A stretch of 64,000 nt of DNA, taken from Lepas anatifera (lineage: Eukaryota > Arthropoda > Thecostraca > Lepadidae). Position 1 is the first letter of the stretch, and every line of letters begins with the position of its first letter. This document shows positions 41,201 to 45,817 of this stretch, one piece after another. The stretch is from contig JAOTON010001129.1 of the NCBI GenBank assembly GCA_034440635.1, positions 310,001-374,000 on the forward strand, in the 5' to 3' direction. The notes under the pieces are model-generated. The model made no database searches and was not told the DNA's origin. It was given only the letters and a program-made list of their open reading frames with translations. The translations under genes were made by a program, and so were the position numbers.

Positions 41201-44018
41201 CGTCACACCACCACCTGTCATCTGACAGCAGACGTCACACCACCACCTGCCATCTAACAACTGACGTCACATCACCGCCTGTCAGCTGACAGCTGACGTC
41301 ATATCCCACCTGACCTCACCGCCAGCTACGCCATTCCGCTGGAGCGGGGACAATCAGCATGTGAAAGCTGAGCTTTAGCTTCAGCTGAAGTTTTGTAGCT
41401 TGGAAAAGCACAGGAGCACAAAGGCGTCATTGTATCACTGTTACTAGCCAATACGTTAGCACATTCGGCGGCAGGTGGGTCCGAAACGCTAAAATTACAG
41501 CCCACCATTAATTGAGATGCGCCTAAGAAATTACATGCGGAGGGAATAGGGAATCCACGACTTTCCAATCGTTCATTACATATTTTCTTTTCCTGGAAAA
41601 CAAATAAACTGAAGGGATAGCAGAGAAGCTCCCAATGAGGAGAGGAAATAAATTCGCTGACTATATTAGCAAAATAAAATCATTCGTTTTGTAATCTAGA
41701 ATTTACATCAAAATTGAGCATCCTTTAATTTGAAAGAACGAAAACCGGCTGATACGATAGGCAGCGCCACAAGGAGTAGGCGAGAGGACAGAGGGTGAAC
41801 TCCCCTCCCTGGAATCAGACAATTTACAACAAACTCTTAGGCAGTGACTACAAATACATGGGTATTTTAGCTACTCACCGCGGCCTCTACCAAGACACGA
41901 AAAGAAAATATACATTAAAGTCATCTAAACAAAAGAAAATATTAAAACATATAGGTACAATTGGTTCACAGAGCAATGCACACATATACAATAAAATGAA
42001 GCATCAACATTAGAATATAATTCAGCCACAATGAGCACGAGTTCGTCTTTCTGTACGTACGGGACGGACGTTGCTCAGACCTTGCCTGCACTCACTGGGC
42101 GACAGCGGGGGGGGGACGGACACACTTCCCTCCGGCCCCGTCCCATACTCACCGGGCGACAGAGGAGGGACGGATACACTTCCCTTCGGCTCCGCCCCGC
42201 ACTCACCGGGCGACAGAGGGGGGGGCGGACACACTTCCCTCCGGCTCCACCCCGCACTCACCGGGCGACAGAGGAGGGACGGACCCACTTCCCTCAGGCT
42301 CCGCCCCGCACTCACCGGGCGACAGAGGGGGGACGGACACACTTAGCTCAGGCTCCGCCCCGCACTGACCGGGAGACAGAGGGGGACACACTTCCCTCAG
42401 GCTCCGCCCCGCACTCACCGGGCGACAGAGGGGGACGGACACTCTTTCCTCAGGCCCTGCCCCGCACTCACCGGACGACAGCGGGGGGACGGACACACTT
42501 CCCTCAGGCTCCGCCCCGCACTCACCAGACGACAGCACGGGGGAGGGGGGCAGACACACTTCCCTCCGGCTCCACCCTGTCTCACCGGGCGACAGTGGGG
42601 GAGGGACACACTCCCCTCAGGTTCCGTCCCGCACTCCCCGGGCGACAGTGGGGGAAGGGACACACTCCCCTCAGGTTCCGTCCATTACTCCCCGGGCGAC
42701 AGAGGGGGATGGACATACTTCCCTCAGGTCCCATCCCGCACCCAACGGGTGACAACGGGTGGGGGTGGCGGACACACTTCCCTCAGGCTCTGCCCCGCAC
42801 TCACCGGGCGTCAGCGCGGGGGGCGCGGACACACTCCCTCAGGCCCCGTCCCGCACTCACCGGGCGTCAGCGGGAGGACGGACACACTTCCCTCAAGCTC
42901 CGCCCCGCACTCACCAGACGTCAGCGGGGAGGGGGGCAGACACACTTCCCTCAGGTCCCGTCTCGCACTCACCGGGCGTCAGCGGGAAGACCTTGTTCAT
43001 GTTTTCGCGTGCCTCCTGCAGTACCTGGTGGCTGCCGGCGGCGCGGAGCAGGCCGATCAGACGCACGTGAGTGTCGTAGCTGTAGGGCGCCGCCTCCACC
43101 TGCGGGCCGCGCTAGCCTACGGTCAGACGGCAGGACTGTCGACGGTCACCTCCGGGCCAGCGCGGGCCGGCGGTCAGGCTGTCAACAGCCAGCTGAACGA
43201 CAATGCTCTATCCCGTATCCAACAATATCAACCAGTATAGTCAATCGAAAGACGTGCGATTCAAACCATGACGTCGTAAATTTGCTTAATTAATAAACAT
43301 GCTGATTATTGTTCCTCACTCAACTATTCGTTGATCAGCAGTCCCCCCCTGCGCGAAACATCATCCCTGAATGGGCGCGGGTCGGATGACCAGAGAAAGA
43401 AGCAGCCAAACCAATTAAAGGGAACGTAGAACCTTCACAATAGGATTTGAATGACAATAGCCATGTGATATAGTAGGCTCACTTGGCCGATGTTTCAATT
43501 CTTCCCAGGAATTTTCAATCGGGGAGAAAAAAGCAAACAAAAAACAGCCCCGTCTTACCCGCGTGGTCACGTGATGTAAGGCAGCCTATGGTAGCCACGG
43601 CAAAATGACGTAATGCTCACACCTCGCGGAGCAAACAAGGTAATGGGGCTTTAAAAGCTCCTTAAAACCTATGTGCTAGGCGTGACATTGGTACTTTTGG
43701 TTGTAAATGCGCATAACTTGTTTAAATGACTAACAATTTGACCCAATTTGACAAAATGTGAGCAGTGACTAGCTTAAATGACCAGCAGCAGAAATTCTAA
43801 CAATAGAAAAACATACAAAAACAATGTACATAACCATATGAGCCAGTCGCAAGCAATGAAACTAGTGAAATCGGCCGCCGCTCGTTAACCAACATAGTTA
43901 CCTCTTGCAGGAGTTTGGCAATCTCATCTTCCTCTCCACTCTCCATTGAATCATCGCTGTCTGAACTGTCACTCGACATTTTAGCGTCTTCCAAATTATC
44001 CTTCATATCGAAACCTGT
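4493..44018 (-). CDS. SART3: SART3 / Prp24 orthologue, U4/U6 snRNP recycling factor (14 exons, C-terminus outside)
   Basis: The 14 exons, each listed separately, join with consistent phases into 811 codons. Order: acidic start; HAT tetratricopeptide-like repeats (about residues 36-510) with typical pieces such as WLEFCQLAL, VFERAL and LLWEAYREFEAAL; a Gln/Lys-rich basic stretch (512-584); a Pro-rich linker (585-653); RRM1 (about 670-740, RNP1 KGFAYVEF); RRM2 (from about 762, RNP1 KGLAYVDF, 801-808). This order matches human SART3 (963 residues) without gaps in the HAT region. From the family: the protein binds U6 and U4/U6 snRNA, promotes their re-annealing after splicing, acts in the nucleus and Cajal bodies, and in vertebrates recruits USP4/USP15. 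Missing here are the end of RRM2 and the C-terminal LSm-binding tail. All introns are GT-AG. Many splice sites are embedded in minisatellites that repeat them. Confidence 0.93.
4750..5266. mobile_element. partial copy of a TTAA-flanked MITE in intron 13
   Basis: The stretch matches the right half of the 867-bp element at 57,420-58,286: blocks containing GACCTGACCT, an ATTCGAACCGCAA-like block, AATAAACGCTCTATC-like and CATTTCTAACGG-like blocks, and the end CGCGTG followed by TTAA at 5267-5270. The left half is absent. It fills most of the 711-bp intron 13. The short segment 4,640-4,740 before it holds a small GACAGCAGACACGG tandem repeat. Confidence 0.65.
5338..5479 (-). CDS. SART3: SART3 exon 13: end of RRM1, linker, start of RRM2
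   Basis: The acceptor GCGGCGGCAG and donor AAAG/GTGCGC bound 142 nt that begin in phase 0. The exon encodes AAAEAALQLDRSPVDGRP, matching the RRM1 C-terminal helix and strand (human ALEMDRKSVEGRP), then GFKYSTGRERNKLFVK, matching human FRYSTSLEKHKLFIS, which carries the RNP2 strand of RRM2. One base is left over, completed by exon 14. Confidence 0.93.
5653..5849 (-). CDS. SART3: SART3 exon 12: RRM1
   Basis: The acceptor is GGTGCGGCAG and the donor is ATC/GTGAGT. The 197 nt complete a split Ala codon, give a short acidic lead (DAEKDSR), RNP2 TVFVSNL, and RNP1 KGFAYVEF, ending in phase 0. The minisatellite starting immediately upstream stays open in the same frame, which creates a misleading long ORF running into this exon. 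Confidence 0.94.
5855..7162. repeat. 28-bp minisatellite, intron 11, proximal block
   Basis: About 45 tandem copies of a unit close to GCCGCCCGTGTAAAGTACAA plus GGCACCGC. Variants (GTGCACAG, GTTAAGAA) recur in local groups, so several amplification rounds are likely. The array abuts the acceptor of exon 12, and the unit resembles the 20-30 nt before that acceptor, although the AG itself is not clearly included. Three 28-bp units equal 28 codons, hence long spurious ORFs on both strands. Confidence 0.92.
7163..9339. mobile_element. 2.2-kb DNA element with about 40-bp TIRs, inserted in the 28-bp array
   Basis: Terminal inverted repeats start CAGTGTTCTAA then an S-GGAG block, a CCAAAA block and TGGGGACAT at both ends. 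The element splits the 28-bp array into 5,855-7,162 and 9,340-9,540. No transposase was recognised inside, so it is probably non-autonomous. The CAGTG start would fit a hAT-type end, but no clean target duplication is visible because both flanks are satellite. Confidence 0.72.
9340..9540. repeat. 28-bp minisatellite, distal block
   Basis: About seven more copies of the same 28-bp unit as at 5,855-7,162. They are separated from the main block by the TIR element and end in degenerate copies. Confidence 0.88.
9870..10110. repeat. minisatellite in intron 11 (about 37-bp unit)
   Basis: About six or seven copies of a unit with GACGGTTCCGGGGTCCGTT and CAGACATCCC, alternating with a variant containing CCCATGGTTCCAGGGTCC. 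It lies about 140 bp downstream of the exon 11 donor in gene orientation. No splice-site copy is seen. Confidence 0.8.
10247..10454 (-). CDS. SART3: SART3 exon 11: proline-rich linker
   Basis: The donor AAAG/GTGAGC is clear and leaves one base that fits exon 12. The coding frame gives three GFK/GYK plus poly-proline motifs (GFKPPPPPGFK, GYKRPPPPPPGFK) and then an acidic and Ser/Gln-rich end. The acceptor is less sure: GGACCGGAG/CCC at 10,455 gives phase 0 and 208 nt, matching both neighbours, but the acceptor region is itself duplicated in tandem. Human SART3 has a linker here without this poly-proline motif. Sequence similarity does not establish this exon independently; phase and position do. 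Confidence 0.7.
10690..11075. repeat. short minisatellite (about 20-23 bp), intron 10
   Basis: Tandem units of the form CACGGCCACCGCACATCACA, with an AGGGTCACC variant at the right end, about 17 copies. No splice-site copy was seen. Confidence 0.85.
11076..12702. other. intron 10 body, no gene seen
   Basis: Mostly unique-looking sequence. A plus-strand stretch at 12,248-12,400 could be the start of a LINE ORF1 (MASLGSAGSSKAKPTTRT and so on), but it is short and unsupported. Nothing else was recognised. Confidence 0.4.
12703..12919 (-). CDS. SART3: SART3 exon 10: basic Gln/Lys-rich, nuclear-localisation-like region
   Basis: The acceptor GATCGCAG and donor AAG/GTACCC bound 217 nt that complete the Arg codon of exon 9. 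The sequence YRVRMKRVEAQRAKQAEQE leads into a Q-rich coiled-coil-like stretch, then KKKLKDKEWRKNKRQQLKD. Human SART3 has a corresponding segment (RMKAAEKEAALVQQEEE, then a Lys-rich block) that acts as its nuclear localisation signal. The exon ends in phase 0. Confidence 0.9.
13146..14136. repeat. 43-bp minisatellite carrying the exon 9 donor (about 23 copies)
   Basis: Each unit, read on the gene strand, contains GCACGCTGCAGACCTGGGAC, a GAC-G/ATGGCCTACAG block and the donor GTGAGC. This is the last part of exon 9 plus its 5' splice site. The exon-proximal unit (through 14,095) is the real exon end; the rest lie in intron 9. Copies vary at GGCC/AGCC/AGTC and at CAC/CAT. Confidence 0.95.
14095..14241 (-). 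CDS. SART3: SART3 exon 9: last HAT repeats
   Basis: The acceptor GCGGCGGCAG and donor TACAG/GTGAGC bound 147 nt. They encode RFGSGAQLRKLFGRALERT, then VYQLWAAYERERG and TLQTWDDMAYR, matching human THCRKALHRAVQC, VCEVLLTMERTEG and SLEDWDIAVQKT. The last 41 nt of this exon and its donor are the founding unit of the 43-bp array, so about 22 further donor copies follow downstream. Confidence 0.93.
14560..14725 (-). CDS. SART3: SART3 exon 8: HAT repeats
   Basis: The acceptor CCGGCAG and donor GTGCA/GTAAGA bound 166 nt. They encode MFGLDGDPECVLLRYWAGLE, then IALWNDIMSQGHDKSAQMWL and LQLVQ, matching human FNESGDPSCVIMQNWARIE and MTRGNAKYANMWLEYYNLE. The Met codon is split with exon 7. The first 37 nt are repeated with the acceptor in the upstream 91-bp array. 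Confidence 0.94.
14690..15318. repeat. 91-bp minisatellite carrying the exon 8 acceptor, plus degenerate units
   Basis: Three to four units of 91 bp repeat GGCAG/TGTTTGGGCTGG and the next exon bases up to GAGTGTGT. They are followed (15,020-15,318) by shorter degenerate units with GGCAGTGTTTGGTC and GTCAGTGACGTC. The same degenerate units resume at 20,525, so the LINEs between interrupt one array. Confidence 0.9.
15319..15903 (-). mobile_element. LINE derivative: Gag C-terminus joined directly to the 3' end
   Basis: A minus-strand frame at 15,492-15,794 (open further upstream to about 15,900) ends EMFDGRSWET, identical to the Gag end at 785, so it is the same family. Instead of ORF2, about 110 bp later comes a 3' terminal block GGGCGCAAAATGACCTTGC, a GCGCCC block and an (AAC)n end at about 15,319. 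ORF2 is lacking, so it is an internal-deletion, non-autonomous copy. It is cut at its 5' side near 15,900, where the next LINE ends. Confidence 0.75.
16548..17405 (-). pseudogene. LINE RNase H domain and ORF2 C-terminus
   Basis: The first part reads FTDGSKTRAGVGCSFVVG, SELIAISKAL and IFTDSLSSVQAL, which are RNase H motifs with the catalytic Asp and Glu positions. A frameshift near 17,140 moves to the frame with CWIPSHVGIGGNEAADAAAK. A Cys/His element (CLRCGAPLSVRHVLTSCPGY) follows, then a stop at 16,548. RNase H would remove template RNA after reverse transcription. The frameshift shows it is inactive. Confidence 0.85.
17557..18885 (-). pseudogene. LINE reverse transcriptase domain
   Basis: A 442-residue open frame includes the RT finger and palm blocks: AVIIPVLKPGKSGSDPLHFR, then RPISLTSCLCKLFEKIV, GFRKGRSTVDHLV, AAYDTAW (motif A) and SSLFVDDLAIW (motif C, FVDD), and the thumb region FLGIFLDRRLTYTFHLRKL. 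The catalytic Asp pair is intact in this piece. The frame is separated from the endonuclease and RNase H parts by frameshifts, so the ORF2 as a whole is broken. Confidence 0.9.
19232..19954 (-). pseudogene. LINE APE-type endonuclease domain (C-terminal two thirds)
   Basis: The frame reads LLLGDFNAHGTTWGC, LCVLNTGSATHITLPSG, AIDLSLCSPEL and SDPLGSDHYPVIL, the GDFN and SDH catalytic blocks of LINE endonucleases. A linker with WWSDECRDAIRARR follows. The N-terminal third (with the QET motif) is missing or in another frame, and the following linker (18,954-19,283) overlaps in a different frame, so a frameshift lies near 19,250. Confidence 0.87.
19923..20525 (-). pseudogene. LINE Gag C-terminal remnant
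   Basis: A Ser/Thr/Pro-rich frame (KSSTPQTPIQSNKAAP, KGRMRKVRGEAVSS, and a poly-Pro run) directly upstream of the endonuclease in element order. It has no zinc knuckles, so the 5' part of ORF1 is lost. Identity rests on position and composition only. Confidence 0.55.
20526..20820. repeat. degenerate exon 8-acceptor satellite, upstream block
   Basis: Six to eight degenerate units with GACGTCACTGACGCGGACCA and AACACTGC (read on the plus strand). They continue the array interrupted at 15,318. A small unstructured stretch separates it from the exon 7 donor. Confidence 0.75.
20860..21036 (-). CDS. SART3: SART3 exon 7: HAT repeats
   Basis: The acceptor GCGTACAG and donor GCAGA/GTGAGG bound 177 nt. 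They encode ELVSRALAAGLQAAGDYLLV, WLAWLDHYRRRL and then MREQFNKACEHLAQ, matching human VTFEKALNAGFIQATDYVEI, WQAYLDYLRRRV and LRAAFTRALEYLKQ. Phases at both ends fit. The first 18 nt with the acceptor form the core of the 77-bp array upstream. Confidence 0.94.
21019..21905. repeat. 77-bp minisatellite carrying the exon 7 acceptor (about 11-12 copies)
   Basis: Each unit, on the gene strand, contains GCCTGCSTWCAGAGCTGGTG then TCGCGGGCGCC. This is the acceptor with AG plus the first 18 nt of exon 7, then GAGGTTGGCCCGGGGTGGGT and a filler. Unit spacing is 77 bp between the first two copies. Some copies have internal deletions. Confidence 0.94.
22222..22528 (-). CDS. SART3: SART3 exon 6: HAT repeats (largest exon)
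   Basis: The acceptor GTCGTCGGCAG and donor TGCAGG/GTAGGT bound 307 nt. They encode SVAVYQEYVRHELAEGTPAR, VQCVFERALRQHCLSLPLWQ, then YLDFELK and VHERAVRNLPWSGQLWEAYI, matching human RLAEYQAYIDFEMKIGDPAR, IQLIFERAL and VHNRAIRNCPWTVALWSRYL. This is the best conserved part of the gene. One base remains for exon 7. Confidence 0.96.
22690..23010. repeat. 45-bp minisatellite in intron 5, alternating dimer
   Basis: Seven units of 45 bp, of two alternating types (GCGATCTGTACTGCGACAGA and AATGGTCTGTACTGCGACAG), form a 90-bp higher-order repeat. On the gene strand each unit has CGTCTGTCGCAG/TAC, which resembles the exon 6 acceptor CGTCTGTCGTCGGCAG, but no exon bases are clearly included. Confidence 0.88.
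23348..23548 (-). CDS. SART3: SART3 exon 5: HAT domain, less conserved
   Basis: The acceptor ACAGCCAG and donor AAGCTG/GTGAGT bound 201 nt in phase 0 at both ends. They encode VALLLRRQVRLPLAG, then WSELESWLA and a Q-rich QFQQAQQQLEQLLPLEQKL. Human SART3 at this place has VHSLFRRQLAIPLYD, FAEYEEWSE and NKALQQLEKYKPYEEALL. No array adjoins this exon. Confidence 0.88.
23982..24056 (+). repeat. tRNA-Gly(TCC)-derived SINE head or tRNA pseudogene
   Basis: The anticodon arm (CTTCCAAGCAG, anticodon TCC at 24,016-24,018) and T arm (CCCGGGTTCAAGGCCTGG) follow the tRNA-Gly(TCC) pattern. They include a B box GGTTCAAGGCC (24,033-24,043) and an A-box-like AGTGGCGTGGTCAGCG. The acceptor stem does not pair well, so it is a derived sequence and not a working tRNA. 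The rest of intron 4 (24,060-24,994) shows no recognisable feature. Confidence 0.72.
24995..25182 (-). CDS. SART3: SART3 exon 4: HAT repeats
   Basis: The acceptor GCTGGCAG and donor GCCCAG/GTACCC bound 188 nt. They encode SVEVWLEFCQLALGGLAEED, GAERARAVFERALTAAGLHV and ALLWEAYREFEAAL, matching human NIWLEYGQYSVGGI, VRSVFERALSSVGLHM and ALWEAYREFESAI. The first 23 nt are repeated with the acceptor throughout the 33-bp array of intron 3, and that array is open in the exon's frame for about 450 bp upstream. Confidence 0.95.
25160..27867. repeat. 33-bp minisatellite carrying the exon 4 acceptor, main block (about 80 copies)
   Basis: Each unit on the gene strand is close to GTGTGGAGGTGTGGCTGTAC plus AGTGTACCGACAG, that is, acceptor CAG followed by the first bases of exon 4. 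The units keep an 11-codon frame (GVEVWLYSVPT). Frequent shortened units (ACAGCCTCAACTGTCGGT type) break the regularity. Every full unit contains the 8-bp palindrome CTGTACAG. Confidence 0.96.
27868..30936. mobile_element. fold-back DNA transposon 1 (3.07 kb, 1.25-kb inverted arms)
   Basis: The ends are TAGGGGGGCCCTTTTGGCAA and its complement. The arms 27,868-29,127 and 29,693-30,936 are about 95% identical inverted copies by eye. Both sides are flanked by CTGTACAG (27,860-27,867 and 30,937-30,944). An 8-bp duplication of the form nTnnnnAn and a TAGGG end fit the hAT superfamily. The 565-bp centre holds a possible coding fragment. No complete transposase was seen. Confidence 0.82.
29185..29679 (+). 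other. possible coding fragment in the centre of fold-back element 1
   Basis: An open frame gives FSWDLKLAYLCAKTGYG, ARWYTAQSYLLRLYMS and VLAQYLVCVYVPMTVRIKYE, ending HLAEELRLQR near 29,510. A GTATGT...TTTTGCAG stretch of 38 nt follows. If removed as an intron, the frame continues DSVAKDALMAHTESIILAML and AAAVSKIVSSR. The composition looks protein-like and I have a vague memory of similar uncharacterised element proteins, but I cannot name a family. The arms (28,606-28,995 minus; 29,800-30,199 plus) carry a related open frame in inverted copies. Confidence 0.35.
30937..31284. repeat. 33-bp exon 4-acceptor minisatellite, middle block
   Basis: About ten units of the same 33-bp repeat, isolated between the two fold-back elements. 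Confidence 0.94.
31285..33959. mobile_element. fold-back DNA transposon 2 (2.68 kb, 1.2-kb inverted arms)
   Basis: The ends are TAGGCCATGTCGTGATCACC and its complement. The arms are about 31,285-32,466 and 32,771-33,959, nearly identical in inverted order. They are flanked by CTGTACAG at 31,277-31,284 and 33,960-33,967. The 300-bp centre contains a 14-bp-stem hairpin (32,497-32,536) and no recognisable gene. The arm sequence is unlike element 1 apart from the TAGG start, so these are two different families. Confidence 0.85.
33960..34375. repeat. 33-bp exon 4-acceptor minisatellite, distal block
   Basis: About twelve units, more degenerate toward the right end, closing the array of intron 3. 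About 315 bp of unremarkable intron follow up to the exon 3 donor. Confidence 0.92.
34692..34808 (-). CDS. SART3: SART3 exon 3: first HAT repeat continued
   Basis: The acceptor CCCGGCAG and donor ACTA/GTAAGT bound 117 nt. They encode ELWLDWIRDEAAADDASED, then LALCDRAVAEYT, matching human EELWLEWLHDEISMAQD and YDLFEKAVKDY. The Glu and Ser codons are split with exons 2 and 4 and the phases agree. The first 16 nt recur in the 32-bp array upstream. Confidence 0.93.
34795..35245. repeat. 32-bp minisatellite carrying the exon 3 acceptor, proximal block (about 14 copies)
   Basis: Units on the gene strand read TGTTTGTGCCCGGCAG/AGCT then GTGGCTGGACAG: acceptor plus about 16 nt of exon 3. A 32-bp unit is not a codon multiple, so use of an upstream copy would change frame. 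Confidence 0.95.
36035..36250 (+). repeat. 5'-truncated SINE, second copy of the family at 47,285
   Basis: It shares blocks with 47,405-47,625: GGCTTTGTGGGACGTT and TTAACCCTTCG (TTAACCCTTCA in the other copy), GTGGGAGTTGCTNGTTTG, GTGAGACTCCGA and CTTGGACAT. The tRNA-like head is missing here. Confidence 0.7.
38101..38290. repeat. TA dinucleotide microsatellite with interruptions
   Basis: About 190 bp of nearly pure TA/TAT repeat. The Tyr/Ile ORFs over it are artefacts. Confidence 0.95.
38480..38702. repeat. fragment related to the TTAA MITE family
   Basis: It contains CATTTCTAATGG, a GGTGATCGATATGGAAAT block and a CTTGACC...GACCTGATATGACC block in the same order as 57,940-58,170. Confidence 0.5.
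39510..40645. repeat. 32-bp exon 3-acceptor minisatellite, distal block (about 35 copies)
   Basis: The same unit as 34,795-35,245. A TTTTCCGACACAAACTCTG variant (in place of CTCTGCCGG) alternates in local groups, marking secondary amplification. Confidence 0.95.
40655..41325. repeat. 32-bp minisatellite of a different sequence, then degenerate units
   Basis: About 15 units of GTCAGCCGTCACCCTGCTGC plus CTCTCACGTAAC. From 41,150 they grade into looser CTGACGTCACACCACCACCTG-like units. No splice-site copy was seen. Confidence 0.88.
41326..42070. other. intron 2 unique stretch, nothing recognised
   Basis: AT-richer sequence with no ORF or repeat that I can support. Confidence 0.5.
42075..42985. 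repeat. 50-57-bp minisatellite carrying the exon 2 donor (about 17 copies)
   Basis: Units on the gene strand contain CGCCCGGTGAGTGCGGGGC followed by a GGAGCCTGAGGGAAGTGTGT block. The first part is the last nucleotides of exon 2 (CGCCCG) with its donor GTGAGTGC. Unit length varies through runs of G. The last unit is the true exon-intron junction at 42,972. Confidence 0.93.
42973..43099 (-). CDS. SART3: SART3 exon 2: start of the HAT domain
   Basis: The acceptor GCCCGCAG and donor CGCCCG/GTGAGT bound 127 nt. They encode VEAAPYSYDTHVRLIGLLRA, then ARENMNKVFPLTP, matching human INVYDYNCHVDLIRLLRLEG and MARQKMSEIFPLTE. One base remains for exon 3. Confidence 0.93.
43100..43901. other. intron 1, no array
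   Basis: About 800 bp without minisatellite. It contains CACGTG near 43,567 and TGACGTAA near 43,605, which resemble E-box and CRE sites, but single matches are weak evidence. No gene was seen. Confidence 0.45.
43902..44018 (-). CDS. SART3: SART3 first recognised exon: acidic N-terminus
   Basis: The donor CAAGAG/GTAACT closes the exon in phase 0. An ATG at 44,006 gives MKDNLEDAKMSSDSSDSDDS and then MESGEEDEIAKLLQE, an acidic Ser-rich start of 35 codons like the acidic N-terminus of human SART3 but shorter. A good acceptor (GTCGTTGTTGCAG) lies 12 nt before the ATG, so at least one more upstream exon, untranslated or coding, is likely. A second in-frame ATG is at 43,979. Confidence 0.75.
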
Positions 44019-45568
44019 CTGCAACAACGACAGCGAGCTGAGTCACTGTTTCAAACCGACTGTATATTTTTTTAATGTAGCGCAGACATGGGTAGTGGCC
44101 AGCTAATGCACCTCCTCACTCAATCCTTCCTGGCGTGGGAAGTATATCGAGATAGTTCTATACTCAGGGATGTGGCTATTAGCTCAGTATGATGTCCAGT
44201 CCGGGAGCGGGGACCAAGGTGGGTGATGGCACAAACAAGGAGAGCCCGAGAACAACATTGGTGTGGTAGCAAAGCTAACCACTGAGCTCACCCCACATAC
44301 ATCACCATGCACATCCGAGTGGCGAGGGAGTCCGACGTGTTTGTCAGCTGGAATGCCCAAGGGGTCGTGGGCAAGCGCCTCCTCCCCGCGCGTTACAGTC
44401 AGGCGTTTGTTACCTTGTTCAAGCGGTACAACACGACCATCTCCAGTTGGGCCGCAAAAGAGAGGGTGTCAGCAATAGGATGGAACATTTCGAAAACCGA
44501 GAGCCCCTTACACCCCTAGATCCATGAAGCTAAAAATGTGTGTTGAATACCCACATTTACATTACTCATGGGCGCAACTTTCCAAATATTTGGAGAGGCT
44601 CGAGTCCCACCCATGCTCGGAGAAGCCCCATCAATGAGCCGCTGAGCCCCACAAATCCGGAACCGGGCCCACTTAGCCGACGAAAACTGCCTATGGGTGA
44701 TACAGTTTCTAGATAGGGGAACAGTGACTACGAGGTATGGGGACCCAGTTGTAGCCCCAGGGACCGTTGATAATGGTAGGGGACCCGGTTGGGCCATAGG
44801 GATCCAGGATTATGAGAGGTAGTTTGGCTGCGGCCACCGGAGACCAGCGTTCGTGGAAGTAGGCTGGACCGCAGGAGGTCCGCAATTATGTTCGATCTAA
44901 CACATGTCTTGGGACTTCACAAAGGTATATGAAATACTCAGGGCATTATTATAGTAACCTCTGCATGATAAATCTAGGAATATACAAAAATCACTATCCG
45001 TACAACTTGCAAGTATTAGGTATATGAGAGGCACACAAATGGACGTGAGCACATCGTATTCCGTACATAATGCACGCCATGCTGACCAAACTTGCTTTCA
45101 AAAAAGCGCCTTAAGTCCTCGCGGGCCTCATGGGAACTGGGTCTTCCTGGAGCAATGGCACTCCCGTGTCCAAAAACTGGTTTTACGCGAGAATGCTGAG
45201 CATAAAATTAATATGGAAAATATACATAAGTAAAAATTCAAAAGATACAATAATTGTAAGTTCACACCCTCATTGAAACCCATATTCAAAGTTCAGGGAA
45301 AAACTCGTACATACAATTCTCATAACGACCCTACTTTTGAACAGGGTTGCCAGCTGCAGCCGGCAGAAAGTGGTTTAAACCAGTTTAAGCCGGCTGGCAT
45401 AAACCCAGGTGGCAAAAGTGGCAAACAACTATGAAATACTAAATATTAGCTGTTATTCCCATTGGATATAAATGTAAGGGCACATTCTGGTGTGAAAACG
45501 TATCCTAACGTGTATTGAGAAGCTTTAGCACTCTCTTCTTCCAATTTATCCCGCAACTCCAATGATCT
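44019..45568. other. upstream of SART3, nothing recognised
   Basis: Any promoter and first exon of SART3 would be expected from here rightward. I could not identify a core promoter, a CpG-rich block or another gene. Confidence 0.4.
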
Positions 45569-45576
45569 GCTCAAAC

Positions 45577-45809
45577 CATAAGCGTCGCCACCGGCAAAAA
45601 AGCGGGGGGCAGCCAAACTTCAAACTGACGCTGACCAAAAAACTTTCCACGTTAGGACCACATACTGTTCGAATTTGGGCTCCTCGTTGCCTTCTACAGC
45701 GGCTTGTTATAAGAATGTCCGGTTTTCTCTCATTTTGACTGAGATCAGGAAATTTTTGGTAAAAAAGTGGGGGACCAGGCCCCCTGCCCCCCCCGTGGCG
45801 ACACCCCTG
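45577..45809. mobile_element. 233-bp hAT-like MITE with perfect 8-bp target duplication
   Basis: The element is flanked by GCTCAAAC at 45,569-45,576 and 45,810-45,817. The ends are CATAAGCGTCGCCACC and, on the other strand, CAGGGGTGTCGCCACG, imperfect inverted repeats continuing into a GGGGGGCA block. Length, 8-bp duplication and CAGGGGTG end fit non-autonomous hAT elements. No coding capacity. Confidence 0.88.
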
Positions 45810-45817
45810 GCTCAAAC

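Noticed and set aside
42031..43293. 420-codon plus-strand ORF
   Set aside because: Opposite strand of the exon 2-donor array and exon 2; amino acid content follows the repeat.
43560..43615. Promoter elements CACGTG and TGACGTAA as SART3 regulatory sites
   Set aside because: Single short matches inside an intron; no supporting cluster.
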